64,000 nucleotides of DNA. Origin: Aquimarina algicola. Lineage in GTDB: Bacteria; Bacteroidota; Bacteroidia; Flavobacteriales; Flavobacteriaceae. The notes below the pieces were generated by a model, which had not been told where the DNA came from, did not search any database, and saw only the letters and a list, made by a program, of their open reading frames with translations. The DNA is taken from positions 558,001 through 622,000 of the forward strand of contig NZ_VFWZ01000003.1 in NCBI RefSeq assembly GCF_006443095.1. Reading direction: 5' to 3'. The first letter of the stretch is position 1. The number at the start of each line of letters is the position of its first letter. Shown piece by piece: positions 44,679 through 54,239 of the stretch. The position numbers were made by a program, and so were the translations under genes.

Positions 44679-45620
44679 ATGTCAGCAAGAGTTCCAGAAG
44701 CGAAATTTTTTGCATGTAGTCAAAGTACCGAGTTAGCAGAGCGTATCGTAGCGTATTATGGCGCTAAGCTTGGTAATGTTATCACGTCCACATATAGTGA
44801 TGGTGAGTTTCAGCCTTCTTTTGAAGAGTCTGTGAGAGGATCTAGAGTTTTTATTATAGGATCTACAAATCCTAGCTCTGACCATCTTATGGAAATGCTA
44901 TTGATGCTTGATGCTGCCAAAAGAGCTTCGGCTCGTCATATTACAGCGGTTATACCTTATTATGGATGGGCTCGTCAAGACCGAAAAGATAAGCCAAGAG
45001 TTCCTATAGCAGCAAAATTAATAGCAAAGATGTTAGAAACTGCTGGAGCAACAAGGATTATTACTATGGACCTGCATGCTGATCAGATACAAGGATTTTT
45101 TGAAAAACCGGTAGATCATCTATTTGCATCAACTATTTTTTTACCACATCTTCAATCCCTAAATTTGGATGATCTTACTATTGCTTCTCCGGATATGGGA
45201 GGGTCAAAAAGAGCCTATGCATATTCAAAAGCATTAAAAAGTGATGTGGTTATCTGTTACAAACAGCGTGCAAAAGCAAATGTAATTTCTCATATGGAAT
45301 TAATTGGTGATGTAACCGGCAAAAATGTAGTACTTGTAGATGATATGGTAGATACAGCGGGTACATTAACCAAAGCAGCCGATCTTATGATGGAACGTGG
45401 AGCAAAAAGTGTAAGAGCTATTTGTACACATCCTATTCTTTCGGGAAATGCATACGAACGGTTAGAACAATCAAAATTAGAAGAATTGATCGTTACCGAT
45501 TCGATTCCTCTAAAACAAAAAAGTGATAAGATTAGAGTAGTAAGCTGTGCAAATTTATTTGCAGATGTTATGCACCGTGTGCATCACAATGAGTCTATTA
45601 GCTCTAAATTTATAATGTAA
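44679..45620 (+). CDS. prs: Ribose-phosphate pyrophosphokinase
   Basis: 313 residues from ATG at 44679 (MSARVPEAK), which gives the family's usual length; a longer in-frame start at 44622 lies on the candidate promoter and is unlikely. Motifs: [13 protein letters not shown] (ATP-binding flexible loop), [13 protein letters not shown], and the PRPP loop [13 protein letters not shown]. It makes PRPP from ribose-5-phosphate and ATP for nucleotide, His and Trp synthesis. It is followed by rplY and pth, a common order in Flavobacteriia. Confidence 0.97.
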   Translation: MSARVPEAKFFACSQSTELAERIVAYYGAKLGNVITSTYSDGEFQPSFEESVRGSRVFIIGSTNPSSDHLMEMLLMLDAAKRASARHITAVIPYYGWARQDRKDKPRVPIAAKLIAKMLETAGATRIITMDLHADQIQGFFEKPVDHLFASTIFLPHLQSLNLDDLTIASPDMGGSKRAYAYSKALKSDVVICYKQRAKANVISHMELIGDVTGKNVVLVDDMVDTAGTLTKAADLMMERGAKSVRAICTHPILSGNAYERLEQSKLEELIVTDSIPLKQKSDKIRVVSCANLFADVMHRVHHNESISSKFIM

Positions 45621-45645
45621 ATTAATAATTAATATTTTAAAAAAA

Positions 45646-46248
45646 ATGAAATCATTAACAATCAATGCATCTCAAAGAGAAAGCGTAGGCAAGAAAGCAA
45701 CAAAAGCCTTACGTAATGCTGGACAGGTACCTTGTGTTATTTACGGAGGAGAAACCGTTTTACACTTTGCAGCTCCAGAAATTGCTTTCAAAGATTTAGT
45801 GTATACTCCAGACGTACATACCGTGGTTATTGCGTTGGATAATGGTAAAAATGTAAACGCTATCTTACAGGATATACAATTTCATCCTGTAACTGACAAA
45901 ATCTTACATATCGATTTTATCGAGATTTTTGATGACAAACCCATCACTATGGAAATTCCTTTTAAAACAACAGGAAATTCTAGAGGTGTTCGTGCTGGAG
46001 GTGTGTTACGTTTCAACCTTAGACGAATCAAAGTAAAAGGTCTTCCTTCAAAATTACCGGATGTAATTGAAGGAGATATTACTGAATTAAGAATTGGTAA
46101 TAAACTTTATGTAACTGATGTAGCTAGTGAAGATTACACAATCTTACACCCTGACAATACTGTAATTTGCCAGGTTAAAACTTCTCGTAATGCTGTTGCT
46201 GATAGCGAAGAAGAAGGAGAAGAAGCTGAAGCACCAGCCGAAGCATAG
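45646..46248 (+). CDS. rplY: 50S ribosomal protein L25/general stress protein Ctc
   Basis: 200 residues: an L25 domain binding 5S rRNA (about 1-90; [25 protein letters not shown]) and a C-terminal TL5/Ctc domain, then an acidic tail rich in Glu and Ala ([13 protein letters not shown]). It starts 25 bp after prs and is followed by a strong terminator. The acidic tail is common in Bacteroidota homologues. Confidence 0.96.
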   Translation: MKSLTINASQRESVGKKATKALRNAGQVPCVIYGGETVLHFAAPEIAFKDLVYTPDVHTVVIALDNGKNVNAILQDIQFHPVTDKILHIDFIEIFDDKPITMEIPFKTTGNSRGVRAGGVLRFNLRRIKVKGLPSKLPDVIEGDITELRIGNKLYVTDVASEDYTILHPDNTVICQVKTSRNAVADSEEEGEEAEAPAEA

Positions 46249-46270
46249 TTTACTGACCAGAGAATATTAC

Positions 46271-46311
46271 AAAAGCACTTTGACTATTATATTCAAAGTG
46301 CTTTTTTTATT
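46271..46311 (+). terminator. Rho-independent terminator after rplY
   Basis: A perfect 13-bp stem, AAAAGCACTTTGA (46271-46283) with 46293-46305, a 9-nt loop and a run of seven Ts. The remainder of the 207-bp gap to pth shows no other feature. Confidence 0.9.
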
Positions 46312-46455
46312 TTTATCTTGATTTTATGAACCCGGGAGCATCTCTACTACATTTTTAGAAAAAACTTCTTATGAATCATACTTTGGTTTCATTGATCTAA
46401 TATTAAAAAAACCTAAATATGTATCGTATGATCCTTCGTTCAAAATACAAAATAT

Positions 46456-47085
46456 ATGTTTTCTCTATTTAGAACACTTTTTTCAAAAAATAAAAAAGAA
46501 ATAATTCAAGAAGATCCCATGAAAAAATTTCTAGTTGTAGGACTTGGAAATATTGGTCCTAAATATCATAACACCAGACATAATATTGGATTCAAAATTT
46601 TAGATGCGATTGCAAAAGACGCAGAAATATCTTTTGAAACTAAAAAACTCGGGGATCTAGCAAGTTTTAAGCACAAAGGTCGAACCATTTTGCTTCTAAA
46701 GCCTAGCACTTACATGAATTTAAGTGGAAAAGCTGTACGATACTGGATGGAAAAAGAAAAAATTCTTCTGGAAAACATTCTTATTATTACTGATGACATC
46801 AATTTACCTTTTGGTACATTACGCTTAAAATCAAAGGGAAGCGCAGGAGGGCACAACGGTCTTAAAGATATTGAAGCACAATTAAATACATCAAAATACT
46901 GTAGATTTAGATTTGGGGTTGGTGCAGAATTTAGCAAAGGAAGACAAGTAGATTATGTACTTGGCGAATGGAATAATGATGAAGAAACCCTCATGCCAGA
47001 GCGTCTAGAAAAAGGTATTGCTATTGTAAAATCATTTACTACAGCAGGACTTACCAATACAATGAACACCTTTAACGGAAAATAG
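46456..47085 (+). CDS. pth: Peptidyl-tRNA hydrolase
   Basis: 209 residues from ATG at 46456; an internal ATG at 46519 (MKKFLVVGLGN) gives the classical 188-residue form. The short N-terminal extension is basic and resembles one I recall in other Flavobacteriaceae Pth proteins, so I keep the longer start with some doubt. Motifs: VGLGNIGPKYHNTRHNIGF with the catalytic His, KPSTYMNLSG, and GSAGGHNGLKDI. It frees tRNA from stalled peptidyl-tRNA in the cytoplasm. Confidence 0.95.
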   Translation: MFSLFRTLFSKNKKEIIQEDPMKKFLVVGLGNIGPKYHNTRHNIGFKILDAIAKDAEISFETKKLGDLASFKHKGRTILLLKPSTYMNLSGKAVRYWMEKEKILLENILIITDDINLPFGTLRLKSKGSAGGHNGLKDIEAQLNTSKYCRFRFGVGAEFSKGRQVDYVLGEWNNDEETLMPERLEKGIAIVKSFTTAGLTNTMNTFNGK

Positions 47086-47237
47086 ATAAATGTATCAGAA
47101 CTATTTTTTATTTTTACATTCATTTATATATTTCCTCTTTACATGAATTTTAATTGTAAGACCAACATCAAGATCATCTACAATGTTCTATCAGCGAACT
47201 CTATCTGTGCAATTAAGAACAAATCAACATTGAATAG

Positions 47238-48170
47238 ATGAAACGTTATACAAACGCTACCGAATATGACAATCTAAACCCTTCTGTAGTTACTATTGGT
47301 ACTTTTGACGGTGTACATATAGGGCATAAGAAAATTATAGAACGATTAGTAGAAAGTTCTCAAAGAAATGGATTAGAATCTGTAATCCTTACTTTTTTTC
47401 CACATCCTAGAATGGTACTACAACAAGACTCTAATATTAAGCTTATCAATACTATAGAAGAGAGAGTACAAATTTTGGAAAAAACAGGGCTTGACACACT
47501 TGTTATACATCCATTTACAAAAGACTTCTCTCGTCTTTCCGCAGGAGAATATGTACAACAAATGCTAATAGATGCACTTAATGTAAGGCATGTGATTATT
47601 GGCTACGACCATAGATTTGGAAGAAATCGAAACTCCAATATCACTGATCTTGCTTCGTATGGGATACAAAATAACTTTACAGTAGAAGAGATCTCAAAAC
47701 AAGATATCGATGATGTTGCGGTGAGTTCTACTAAAATAAGAGAAGCCTTATTTGATGGGGATATTACAAAAGCAAACAAATATCTTGGCTATGAGTTTAT
47801 GCTAACAGGTATTGTTGTTAAAGGAAAAGAACTAGGACGAAAACTTAATTACCCAACTGCAAACCTGTTTATAGAAGAACAATATAAGATCATTCCCAAA
47901 AATGGTGTGTATATTGTAAAATCAACTATCGAAAACAGAACTTACTTTGGGATGATGAATATTGGAACTAATCCCACCGTAAAAGGGACACACCAGACTA
48001 TTGAGACTCATTTTTTTGATGCTACTTTTAATTTATATGATAAAAAAATTCAAATTCAAATATTAAAACGTATTCGAGACGAAAAAAAGTTCGATTCTGT
48101 TAAACAATTACAAGATGCCATGCAGCAGGATGAGGATTTCTCTCGAGATTATATAAACTCATTGGTATGA
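47238..48170 (+). CDS. ribF: Bifunctional riboflavin kinase/FMN adenylyltransferase
   Basis: 310 residues. The N-terminal FAD synthetase half has GTFDGVHIGHKKII (nucleotidyltransferase HxGH-type motif) and YDHRFGRNR. The C-terminal riboflavin kinase half has GKELGRKLNYPTANL and the GMMNIGTNPTV segment. It makes FMN and FAD from riboflavin and ATP. Its last 4 bp overlap the next gene, an HTTM membrane protein. Confidence 0.96.
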   Translation: MKRYTNATEYDNLNPSVVTIGTFDGVHIGHKKIIERLVESSQRNGLESVILTFFPHPRMVLQQDSNIKLINTIEERVQILEKTGLDTLVIHPFTKDFSRLSAGEYVQQMLIDALNVRHVIIGYDHRFGRNRNSNITDLASYGIQNNFTVEEISKQDIDDVAVSSTKIREALFDGDITKANKYLGYEFMLTGIVVKGKELGRKLNYPTANLFIEEQYKIIPKNGVYIVKSTIENRTYFGMMNIGTNPTVKGTHQTIETHFFDATFNLYDKKIQIQILKRIRDEKKFDSVKQLQDAMQQDEDFSRDYINSLV

Positions 48171-49486
48171 TAAATCGTTGGTTATTTACACACGTCGATA
48201 ACAGTTCACTTATTATATTCAGAGTATTTTTTGGTTTTCTTATCGCAGCAGAAGCAATAGGAGCTATCTTTACGGGTTGGGTAAGACGTACTCTTGTAGA
48301 ACCGCAATTCACATTCAATTTTATCGGGTTTGATTTTTTACAACCTTTACCTGGCAATGGCATGTATTTTTATTTTGCCATTATGGGCATTTTAGGGTTA
48401 TTAGTCATGGTAGGCTTCAAATATCGATGGAGTATGATTGGATATACTATCATGTGGGCAGGAGCATATTTTATGCAAAAATCTTCATACAATAATCATT
48501 ATTACTTACTTTTCCTTTTATGTATTCTCATGAGTATTTTGCCTGCCGGAAATTATTTTTCGTTAGATGTAAAACGTAATCCTGCTCTAAAAAAAATATC
48601 AATGCCTCGCTGGTGTGTCATTGTAATCATAATACAACTTTGGATCGTATACACTTATGCTTCTGTAGCCAAACTATATCCGGATTGGCTTGATTTTTCG
48701 GTTCCAAAAAATTTAATGGCTGCCAGAGCATATTACCCTATTATTGGAGATCTTTTGCAAAATCATTGGGCACATGTAACCGTTGCATATTTTGGTATTT
48801 TATTTGATTTGCTCATTGTACCGCTTTTATTGTGGAAACGAACAAGATCAGCCGCTTTCTATTTTAGCATTTTCTTTCACATATTTAATTCAATTATTTT
48901 CCAAATTGGCATATTTCCCTACTTATCGCTAGCTTTTACTGTATTCTTCTTTTCCAAAGAAAGGATTCATAAACTATTTATGAAGAAAAAAGAGTTTTAC
49001 CATCAAAATGAAATAGTGCTTCCCTCTTATAAAAAAATACTAGTTCCTATTGCTATCATATGGTTCAGCATACAAATTGCATTACCCATACGTCATTGGT
49101 TTATTCCGGGAGATGTATTGTGGACAGAAGAAGGGCATCGATTAAGCTGGAGAATGATGTTAAGAGGTCGATCTGGTATTACCAATTTCTATATTGTAGA
49201 TAAGAATGATCCCGATGCCAAACAAAAACCTATAAATAAAAAAGATTATCTTACAAAAAAACAAATACGATCTGTAACTACAAAACCCGATTTTATGTGG
49301 CAATTTGCACAACACCTTAAAAGTGAACATGCAAAACAAGGAAAAGATATTGCCGTTTATGTAAAAAGCAGGGTTTCTGTAAATGGAAAAAAATATAGGG
49401 ATTTTATTGACTCAAAAGTTGACCTTACGAGTGTTCCTTGGTATTATTTTAAAACAAATCCTTGGGTCATAAAGTATATTGAATAA
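48167..49486 (+). CDS. HTTM domain membrane protein (vitamin K-dependent gamma-carboxylase-like)
   Basis: 439 residues with at least six membrane helices in the first 300. QKSSYNNHYYLLFLLC and the preceding RTLVEPQFTFNFIGF segment are typical of the HTTM domain (PF05090) shared with vitamin K-dependent gamma-glutamyl carboxylase. The last 130 residues are hydrophilic (SWRMMLRGRSGITNFYIVD). Bacterial members are common in Bacteroidota, but their substrate is unknown. Translation is likely coupled to ribF through the ATGA overlap; the following histidine kinase starts 17 bp later. Confidence 0.88.
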   Translation: MINRWLFTHVDNSSLIIFRVFFGFLIAAEAIGAIFTGWVRRTLVEPQFTFNFIGFDFLQPLPGNGMYFYFAIMGILGLLVMVGFKYRWSMIGYTIMWAGAYFMQKSSYNNHYYLLFLLCILMSILPAGNYFSLDVKRNPALKKISMPRWCVIVIIIQLWIVYTYASVAKLYPDWLDFSVPKNLMAARAYYPIIGDLLQNHWAHVTVAYFGILFDLLIVPLLLWKRTRSAAFYFSIFFHIFNSIIFQIGIFPYLSLAFTVFFFSKERIHKLFMKKKEFYHQNEIVLPSYKKILVPIAIIWFSIQIALPIRHWFIPGDVLWTEEGHRLSWRMMLRGRSGITNFYIVDKNDPDAKQKPINKKDYLTKKQIRSVTTKPDFMWQFAQHLKSEHAKQGKDIAVYVKSRVSVNGKKYRDFIDSKVDLTSVPWYYFKTNPWVIKYIE

Positions 49487-49503
49487 AAAATTATAATAAA
49501 AAA

Positions 49504-51405
49504 ATGTCTTTGTATTCTTTAAAAATTGTTATCGCAACTATTTTTTGGATATCAATCGCCGCATATAGCCAACAAAAACAGACCTACACCTCTTTTGGTG
49601 TTATTCCTAATCATGTTGATAAAGAACTTTATTTTAGTCTGAAAAACACTGATGACCCACTTCAAAAAATAATGATTATGGATACTATAGCCAATAAGCA
49701 TATCTTATATGGCAATACAGATTCAATAGTTCATTATGGAAGCAGGCTAAATGAAATGGTGTTAAAAAACCAACAACATATTGATAATAAGAATTATTAC
49801 ATCTCTAAATCTTATTATATCTCAGGAAAAGGAAAATTAAAAAACGGACTGCTAGAAGATGCTCTAAAATATCATATTGATGGAATTGCTATTTCTCCTG
49901 AAAAAAACATGAATACTTTGCATTACAAGCATCAATTAGGGCTGGCTACTATTTATTTTCACAAAAAAGAATTTGATTCTGCTTTACCAATTTTAGAAAA
50001 ATGTATCCAAAAAGCAAGCAGTAAAGAACTCAAAGCAAACGCAAAAAAGCTTATTGCTGATATTGATCTATACCAAGGAAATTTTGACAAAGCAACTTCG
50101 GCATACAACGATGTTCTTAAAGATTTGGACACCAATAAAAGTGAAGATCTCAAAAAAAGTTTAGTAATACAACTCAACCTTGGCAGGATTGAATCCAGAA
50201 AAGAGAATTATGACAATGCATTAACACTACTTGACAACATTAAACAACAAGCTTTAGATAATAAGTTTTATGATGTATATATTAATAGTGTATTACAAAT
50301 AGGAACCATAGATTACAGGCTCAAAAATTATGAAACGGCCGAATTAATATTAAACACCGCTTATGTAAATACAGTTCAATGGAATAGGCTAGAATTACAA
50401 AAAGTTGTAATAAGAGCACTTACAAGACTTTATAGCTATCAAGAAGATTATAAAAATGCTTATAATCTAATGACTCATTATACACGCGTTTCTGATGAAA
50501 TCAATGCAAAGCAAAATAAAGAAGCAGTAAGAGAATTAGAAATAAAATACCAAACACTTCAAAAAGAAAAAGAAATCTTATCTCTCAAAAAAGATCAACT
50601 TATAAAAGAAAGCGAGATCAAACGACAAAGAACTATTAAAATTGCTGTTCTTATAGGGTTTCTTATTGTTTTACTTCCTGTAATTGGGCTATTAGTTTTA
50701 TATTTTCAGAAATTAAAGACACAAATTGCGCTCAATAAATCTCAAGAAGAAGTCAATACACAAAAAATTTATGGTTTAATGAAAGATCAGGAATTAAATT
50801 TGATCAAAGCCACAATGAAGGGACAAGATGAAGAACGACAAAGATTAGCACAGGAGTTACACGATAGTGTGGGTGGTAATTTGGCAAGCATCAAACTACA
50901 ACTTTCTAACACCGATAATATTGATGACCATCATGCCAATATAATCAAGCAAATAGACGAAACCTATAATAATGTAAGAGATTTTTCGCATAATCTTGTT
51001 CCTAAAAAATTTCAAAAAAATACGATTACAACGCTTATCAAAGAATATGTTCAAAATATCAAAAACGGAATCTCTCAAAACATATCTTTTCACCCTTTTC
51101 CTAAAAATGAAGTGAATCAAATCAACACCTCTCTTACAGAAGAGTTATTTAAGATTATACAAGAATTACTTACAAATTGCATAAAGCATTCGAGGGCTAA
51201 AAATATAGATATTTATCTCAATCATTATGATGATTCTATCCAACTTATTTTTGAAGATAATGGTGTTGGTTTTGAAACCAACAAAGCCAAAGATGGAATT
51301 GGTTTTAGAAATATAAAAAACAGATTAGAAAAGCTATCCGGCACTTTATTTATAGATTCTGTATTAAATAGAGGTACTATTATTAATATCGAAATTCCTT
51401 CTTAA
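49504..51405 (+). CDS. TPR-containing sensor histidine kinase (HisKA_3/DesK-like)
   Basis: 633 residues: signal peptide ending AAYSQ; TPR repeats over about 80-340; a coiled region; one membrane helix at about 378-400 (KIAVLIGFLIVLLPVIGLLVL); a HisKA_3 dimerisation domain with phospho-His in RLAQELHDSVGGNL; and a HATPase with NCIKHSR and FEDNGVGF. Kinases of this kind normally pair with a LuxR-type response regulator, and none is adjacent, so it is an orphan here. The signal sensed is unknown. It lies 17 bp downstream of the HTTM gene. Confidence 0.9.
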   Translation: MSLYSLKIVIATIFWISIAAYSQQKQTYTSFGVIPNHVDKELYFSLKNTDDPLQKIMIMDTIANKHILYGNTDSIVHYGSRLNEMVLKNQQHIDNKNYYISKSYYISGKGKLKNGLLEDALKYHIDGIAISPEKNMNTLHYKHQLGLATIYFHKKEFDSALPILEKCIQKASSKELKANAKKLIADIDLYQGNFDKATSAYNDVLKDLDTNKSEDLKKSLVIQLNLGRIESRKENYDNALTLLDNIKQQALDNKFYDVYINSVLQIGTIDYRLKNYETAELILNTAYVNTVQWNRLELQKVVIRALTRLYSYQEDYKNAYNLMTHYTRVSDEINAKQNKEAVRELEIKYQTLQKEKEILSLKKDQLIKESEIKRQRTIKIAVLIGFLIVLLPVIGLLVLYFQKLKTQIALNKSQEEVNTQKIYGLMKDQELNLIKATMKGQDEERQRLAQELHDSVGGNLASIKLQLSNTDNIDDHHANIIKQIDETYNNVRDFSHNLVPKKFQKNTITTLIKEYVQNIKNGISQNISFHPFPKNEVNQINTSLTEELFKIIQELLTNCIKHSRAKNIDIYLNHYDDSIQLIFEDNGVGFETNKAKDGIGFRNIKNRLEKLSGTLFIDSVLNRGTIINIEIPS

Positions 51406-51653
51406 AACAAGCTAATTAAGAAGGTAATCCTTAACTATGAGTAGGTTCACAAAATATAATCTTGAGATAAACCCAGAACATTTAAAACTAGATTAGCGGT
51501 TATTTTTAATTTTATGACCTTCTCTAAATAGGTTTTTAAACTCATTTACATAGAAAATCGCTAAACTATGCTTCTCGTCTCGAGTGCAATAATTCTAATT
51601 GAAAAGAAAACAATTTGAAATAAGAACCTCAAAAAGCGCACTTGCCGGATACT

Positions 51654-52094
51654 TTATTTGGTTTTTTCATAAGTATCTATGAGGGTAAAACTTTCACTAC
51701 CATCATTCAATGTATATTCTTGTACTTGTACTGTATTGTTTTGAGAGAACACTACTGTAGCTACATAGTTAACATCCCCATCATCTATAATTATTCTGTA
51801 TTCAGACTCAGAAGTTTTTTCCCAACTCCCAGAATCATCAATAATTTCTCTACACTGATTACCATTTGTATCAGGTTCAAAAAATCTATCTATAATCGTT
51901 CCTTCGTTAAGAAACTCAATACGATCATTAACTTCACAATTTGATATTGTGAGAGTCGAACCATTTTCGATTCTTTCATTGAGCTTCCACTCTCCAACAA
52001 TTGGATCTATTACATTTTCATCATCATCATTCGAACAACTAAAAAAAATCATTAGTGACAAGAAAAAATAAGTTGCATTTACTTTTTTAATCAT
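51654..52094 (-). CDS. Lipocalin-like small lipoprotein
   Basis: About 146 residues from ATG at 52094, which places a lipoprotein signal (MIFFSCSND) correctly; a 12-codon upstream extension is rejected. DPIVGEWKLNE is the lipocalin-like (DUF5004/Lipocalin_4-type) opening, followed by beta-strands and conserved SGSWEK. Function is unknown; such proteins are frequent in Flavobacteriaceae. It follows two small double-glycine peptide genes on the same strand after an 80-bp gap and might share their transcript. Confidence 0.75.
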   Translation of the reverse strand: MIKKVNATYFFLSLMIFFSCSNDDDENVIDPIVGEWKLNERIENGSTLTISNCEVNDRIEFLNEGTIIDRFFEPDTNGNQCREIIDDSGSWEKTSESEYRIIIDDGDVNYVATVVFSQNNTVQVQEYTLNDGSESFTLIDTYEKTK

Positions 52095-52174
52095 TTTATT
52101 CTTCAAGTTTATTACACTTGGATCGCTCAAATTTCATATTCGGGCGATCCAATTATTAAGATATTAAATAGTTA

Positions 52175-52333
52175 TTATAATAGACAGTTCCCCATAAAAC
52201 AAGGTACAGGACACCTTGGAGCATTAGGTCTACTATTACCACCAGGGCAATAATACCCCCCTGATTTTCCGTTGATTTGTTTAAGTTGTTCTCTATTAAG
52301 AACTTTTCCGAAATTTAGAATTGATTTTTTCAT
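52175..52333 (-). CDS. Small double-glycine-type leader, Cys-rich peptide B (52 residues)
   Basis: A 52-codon gene starting at ATG 52333. The leader MKKSILNFGKVLNREQLKQI, followed by NGKSGG, is of the bacteriocin-type family that guides export and cleavage by peptidase-containing ABC transporters. The remaining 26 residues are Gly/Pro-rich with four cysteines (29, 41, 45, 50; YYCPGG, RCPVPCFMGNC). It lies 14 bp downstream of peptide A, with which it shares the leader and a C-x3-C centre. The double glycine is displaced by two residues (NGKSGG rather than INGG), so processing is less sure. No transporter is adjacent. Confidence 0.72.
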   Translation of the reverse strand: MKKSILNFGKVLNREQLKQINGKSGGYYCPGGNSRPNAPRCPVPCFMGNCLL

Positions 52334-52347
52334 GAGTATATACTTTT

Positions 52348-52560
52348 TTAGTTACGAATTCCATCATCAAAAACGTGACAAAAAGGAGTTGATCCATCTG
52401 GACACAATTCATCACAAGAGACTCTAGCAATAACTTGAGGTGGGTTCGTTCCATTGGCATAGCAATAACCTATAGGATAAACAAAGCCAGTTCCCCCATT
52501 AATACTCTTTTGTTCGTTTTTGTTCAAAACTTTTCCTAAGCTTAACAATGAGTTTTTCAT
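52348..52560 (-). CDS. Small double-glycine-leader, Cys-rich peptide A (70 residues)
   Basis: 70 residues. The leader MKNSLLSLGKVLNKNEQKSI ends in NGG (Gly22-Gly23), the typical double-glycine cleavage site of bacteriocin-like precursors in Bacteroidota. The mature part would be about 47 residues with four cysteines (33, 49, 53, 61; SCDELCPDG is the C-x3-C centre). It forms a pair with peptide B. Roles of these peptides are largely unknown: signalling, antibacterial activity or other secreted functions are possible. Confidence 0.78.
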   Translation of the reverse strand: MKNSLLSLGKVLNKNEQKSINGGTGFVYPIGYCYANGTNPPQVIARVSCDELCPDGSTPFCHVFDDGIRN

Positions 52561-52924
52561 TATGTAATAACTTTAAATTGATTAATCCTTGAACATTTAT
52601 TGACACTCAAGGTTTGTGTCTTAATTGTTATATTTTTTTTGCTTAAGTATAATTACTGTAGCGAATTAATAGCTTATTTATTTCATATTCGTACCAGAAG
52701 AAGATGTGGCACCCTTTTTTGAGTCTTTGCAGCCAGTAAAATAATATTTTTCGTTTGAGGTTTATTATATCGATCGTTGTAACACTTATAGTTACTACTA
52801 ATTTTATAAATTCATGAAAAATAATTTTACAAAAAGTTAAAAACATGGATTATTTCTTAAAATTTAACTCTAATTTTATGTTAACTTTAGACTTGACACT
52901 TGTTTTTAGCCCTCATAATTACAA
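52561..52924. other. Divergent intergenic region between peptide genes and AraC-type gene
   Basis: A 364-bp AT-rich gap between divergent genes, expected to hold both promoters. A 67-codon minus-strand frame at 52643-52846 lacks coding features and is rejected. I see no clean TAnnTTTG element or strong hairpin. Confidence 0.35.
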
Positions 52925-54064
52925 ATGGAATTATTTACAGACTTTACCCTACATTTAGGAATACTCGCCAACACTTTATTACTCTATGTTTTATGGAAAA
53001 ATGGTTGGAAAGAGTTTCATTTTAAAGTATTATTTGTCATTTTTTTATGGATTGTATTCACACAGATTTGTTTTTTTGGTTTTATCAAAGAGAGTAAACC
53101 TATTTTTTATTTTACTTTTCTGTTTCAAGATACCATTCCGATAAGCATTGGAGCTTGTCTTTTTTTATATGTAAAAGCTATATTTTATCCTTCTCAAAAC
53201 ATCATAAGAAAAAACATTAAACATTTTATCATTCCGTTTTTGTATTTACTATTTGCAAGTATCCCTAAATTAATAAGCTTGCTAAACAGTCCTAATGTCT
53301 TTGAGCATCTACGTACAGGGTTAGAAAATTTATGGGCCCTTAGTATTATATATTCATTAATATACTGCTTTATTGCCATAAAACTTGTTAAAAAAACGAA
53401 TAAAGTTGTAAAACTGTACTATGCGAATATAAACCCAGCTGATTTTAATTGGTTACTAAAATTATTATATGGCACTACTGTTATTATAGGCATAGATATT
53501 TCTATTACCATTTACGAAGTACTTTTTGGAGACATTAATTCTTCAATAGGAATCATTGCACTTTTTGTAGTATTTTTAATTGTTTATCTGGCATATCACG
53601 GACTCTCACAAACCAAAGTATTTCTTCCTGAATTTTTATTGAAAAAAGAACGCTCAAAAAAAGTAGAGGCATCACCAACTACTGTTTTATCTACAAGTAG
53701 TAGCAAACCAATTTATGATGCTAATGAAATGCAATCACTACAGAAACAATTAGAAATATTAATGCAACAACATAAATGGTACCTCAACACTGAACTATCT
53801 TTAAAATCACTAGCCGAAAAATTAAATATTTCTGACAAAAAACTTTCCTATTTATTGAATCAACATATGCGAATAAGTTTTTACGATTATATAAATCAAT
53901 TTAGGGTTGAAGAGGTAAAGCAAAGAATCAAGAATCCCTCTTTTGCCCAATATACGTTATTAGCTATTGCCTTAGAATCCGGGTTTAATTCTAAAACCAG
54001 TTTCAACAGAACATTTCAAAGATTTGAAGGCATAACCCCTTCTAATTTCAGAAAGCAGATATAA
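52925..54064 (+). CDS. Membrane-bound AraC family transcriptional regulator
   Basis: 379 residues: seven or so membrane helices in the first 235, then a linker and a C-terminal AraC helix-turn-helix (about 285-379; LSLKSLAEKLNISDKKLSYL and the YTLLAIALESGFNSKTSFNR second motif). This architecture is frequent in Bacteroidota and suggests a regulator that reads a membrane signal. Its target is unknown; the divergent double-glycine peptide genes are one candidate. Confidence 0.9.
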   Translation: MELFTDFTLHLGILANTLLLYVLWKNGWKEFHFKVLFVIFLWIVFTQICFFGFIKESKPIFYFTFLFQDTIPISIGACLFLYVKAIFYPSQNIIRKNIKHFIIPFLYLLFASIPKLISLLNSPNVFEHLRTGLENLWALSIIYSLIYCFIAIKLVKKTNKVVKLYYANINPADFNWLLKLLYGTTVIIGIDISITIYEVLFGDINSSIGIIALFVVFLIVYLAYHGLSQTKVFLPEFLLKKERSKKVEASPTTVLSTSSSKPIYDANEMQSLQKQLEILMQQHKWYLNTELSLKSLAEKLNISDKKLSYLLNQHMRISFYDYINQFRVEEVKQRIKNPSFAQYTLLAIALESGFNSKTSFNRTFQRFEGITPSNFRKQI

Positions 54065-54239
54065 GAAACAAAAAAACAACTTCAATAATTATCGTATATG
54101 ATATTTACACCACACTTTTGACTAAAATTTCTATAATAGATCAGGGTATTAAAACACATCTTTTCTTTACATTTGTGTCCTTTCTTCTGATAAGGAAAAA
54201 TAGGATATAATAAATAGAAGATTGCTAAAATAACACATC

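Noticed and set aside
52643..52846. 67-codon minus-strand frame in the divergent gap
   Set aside because: Odd composition with no motif, inside a region that should contain promoters.
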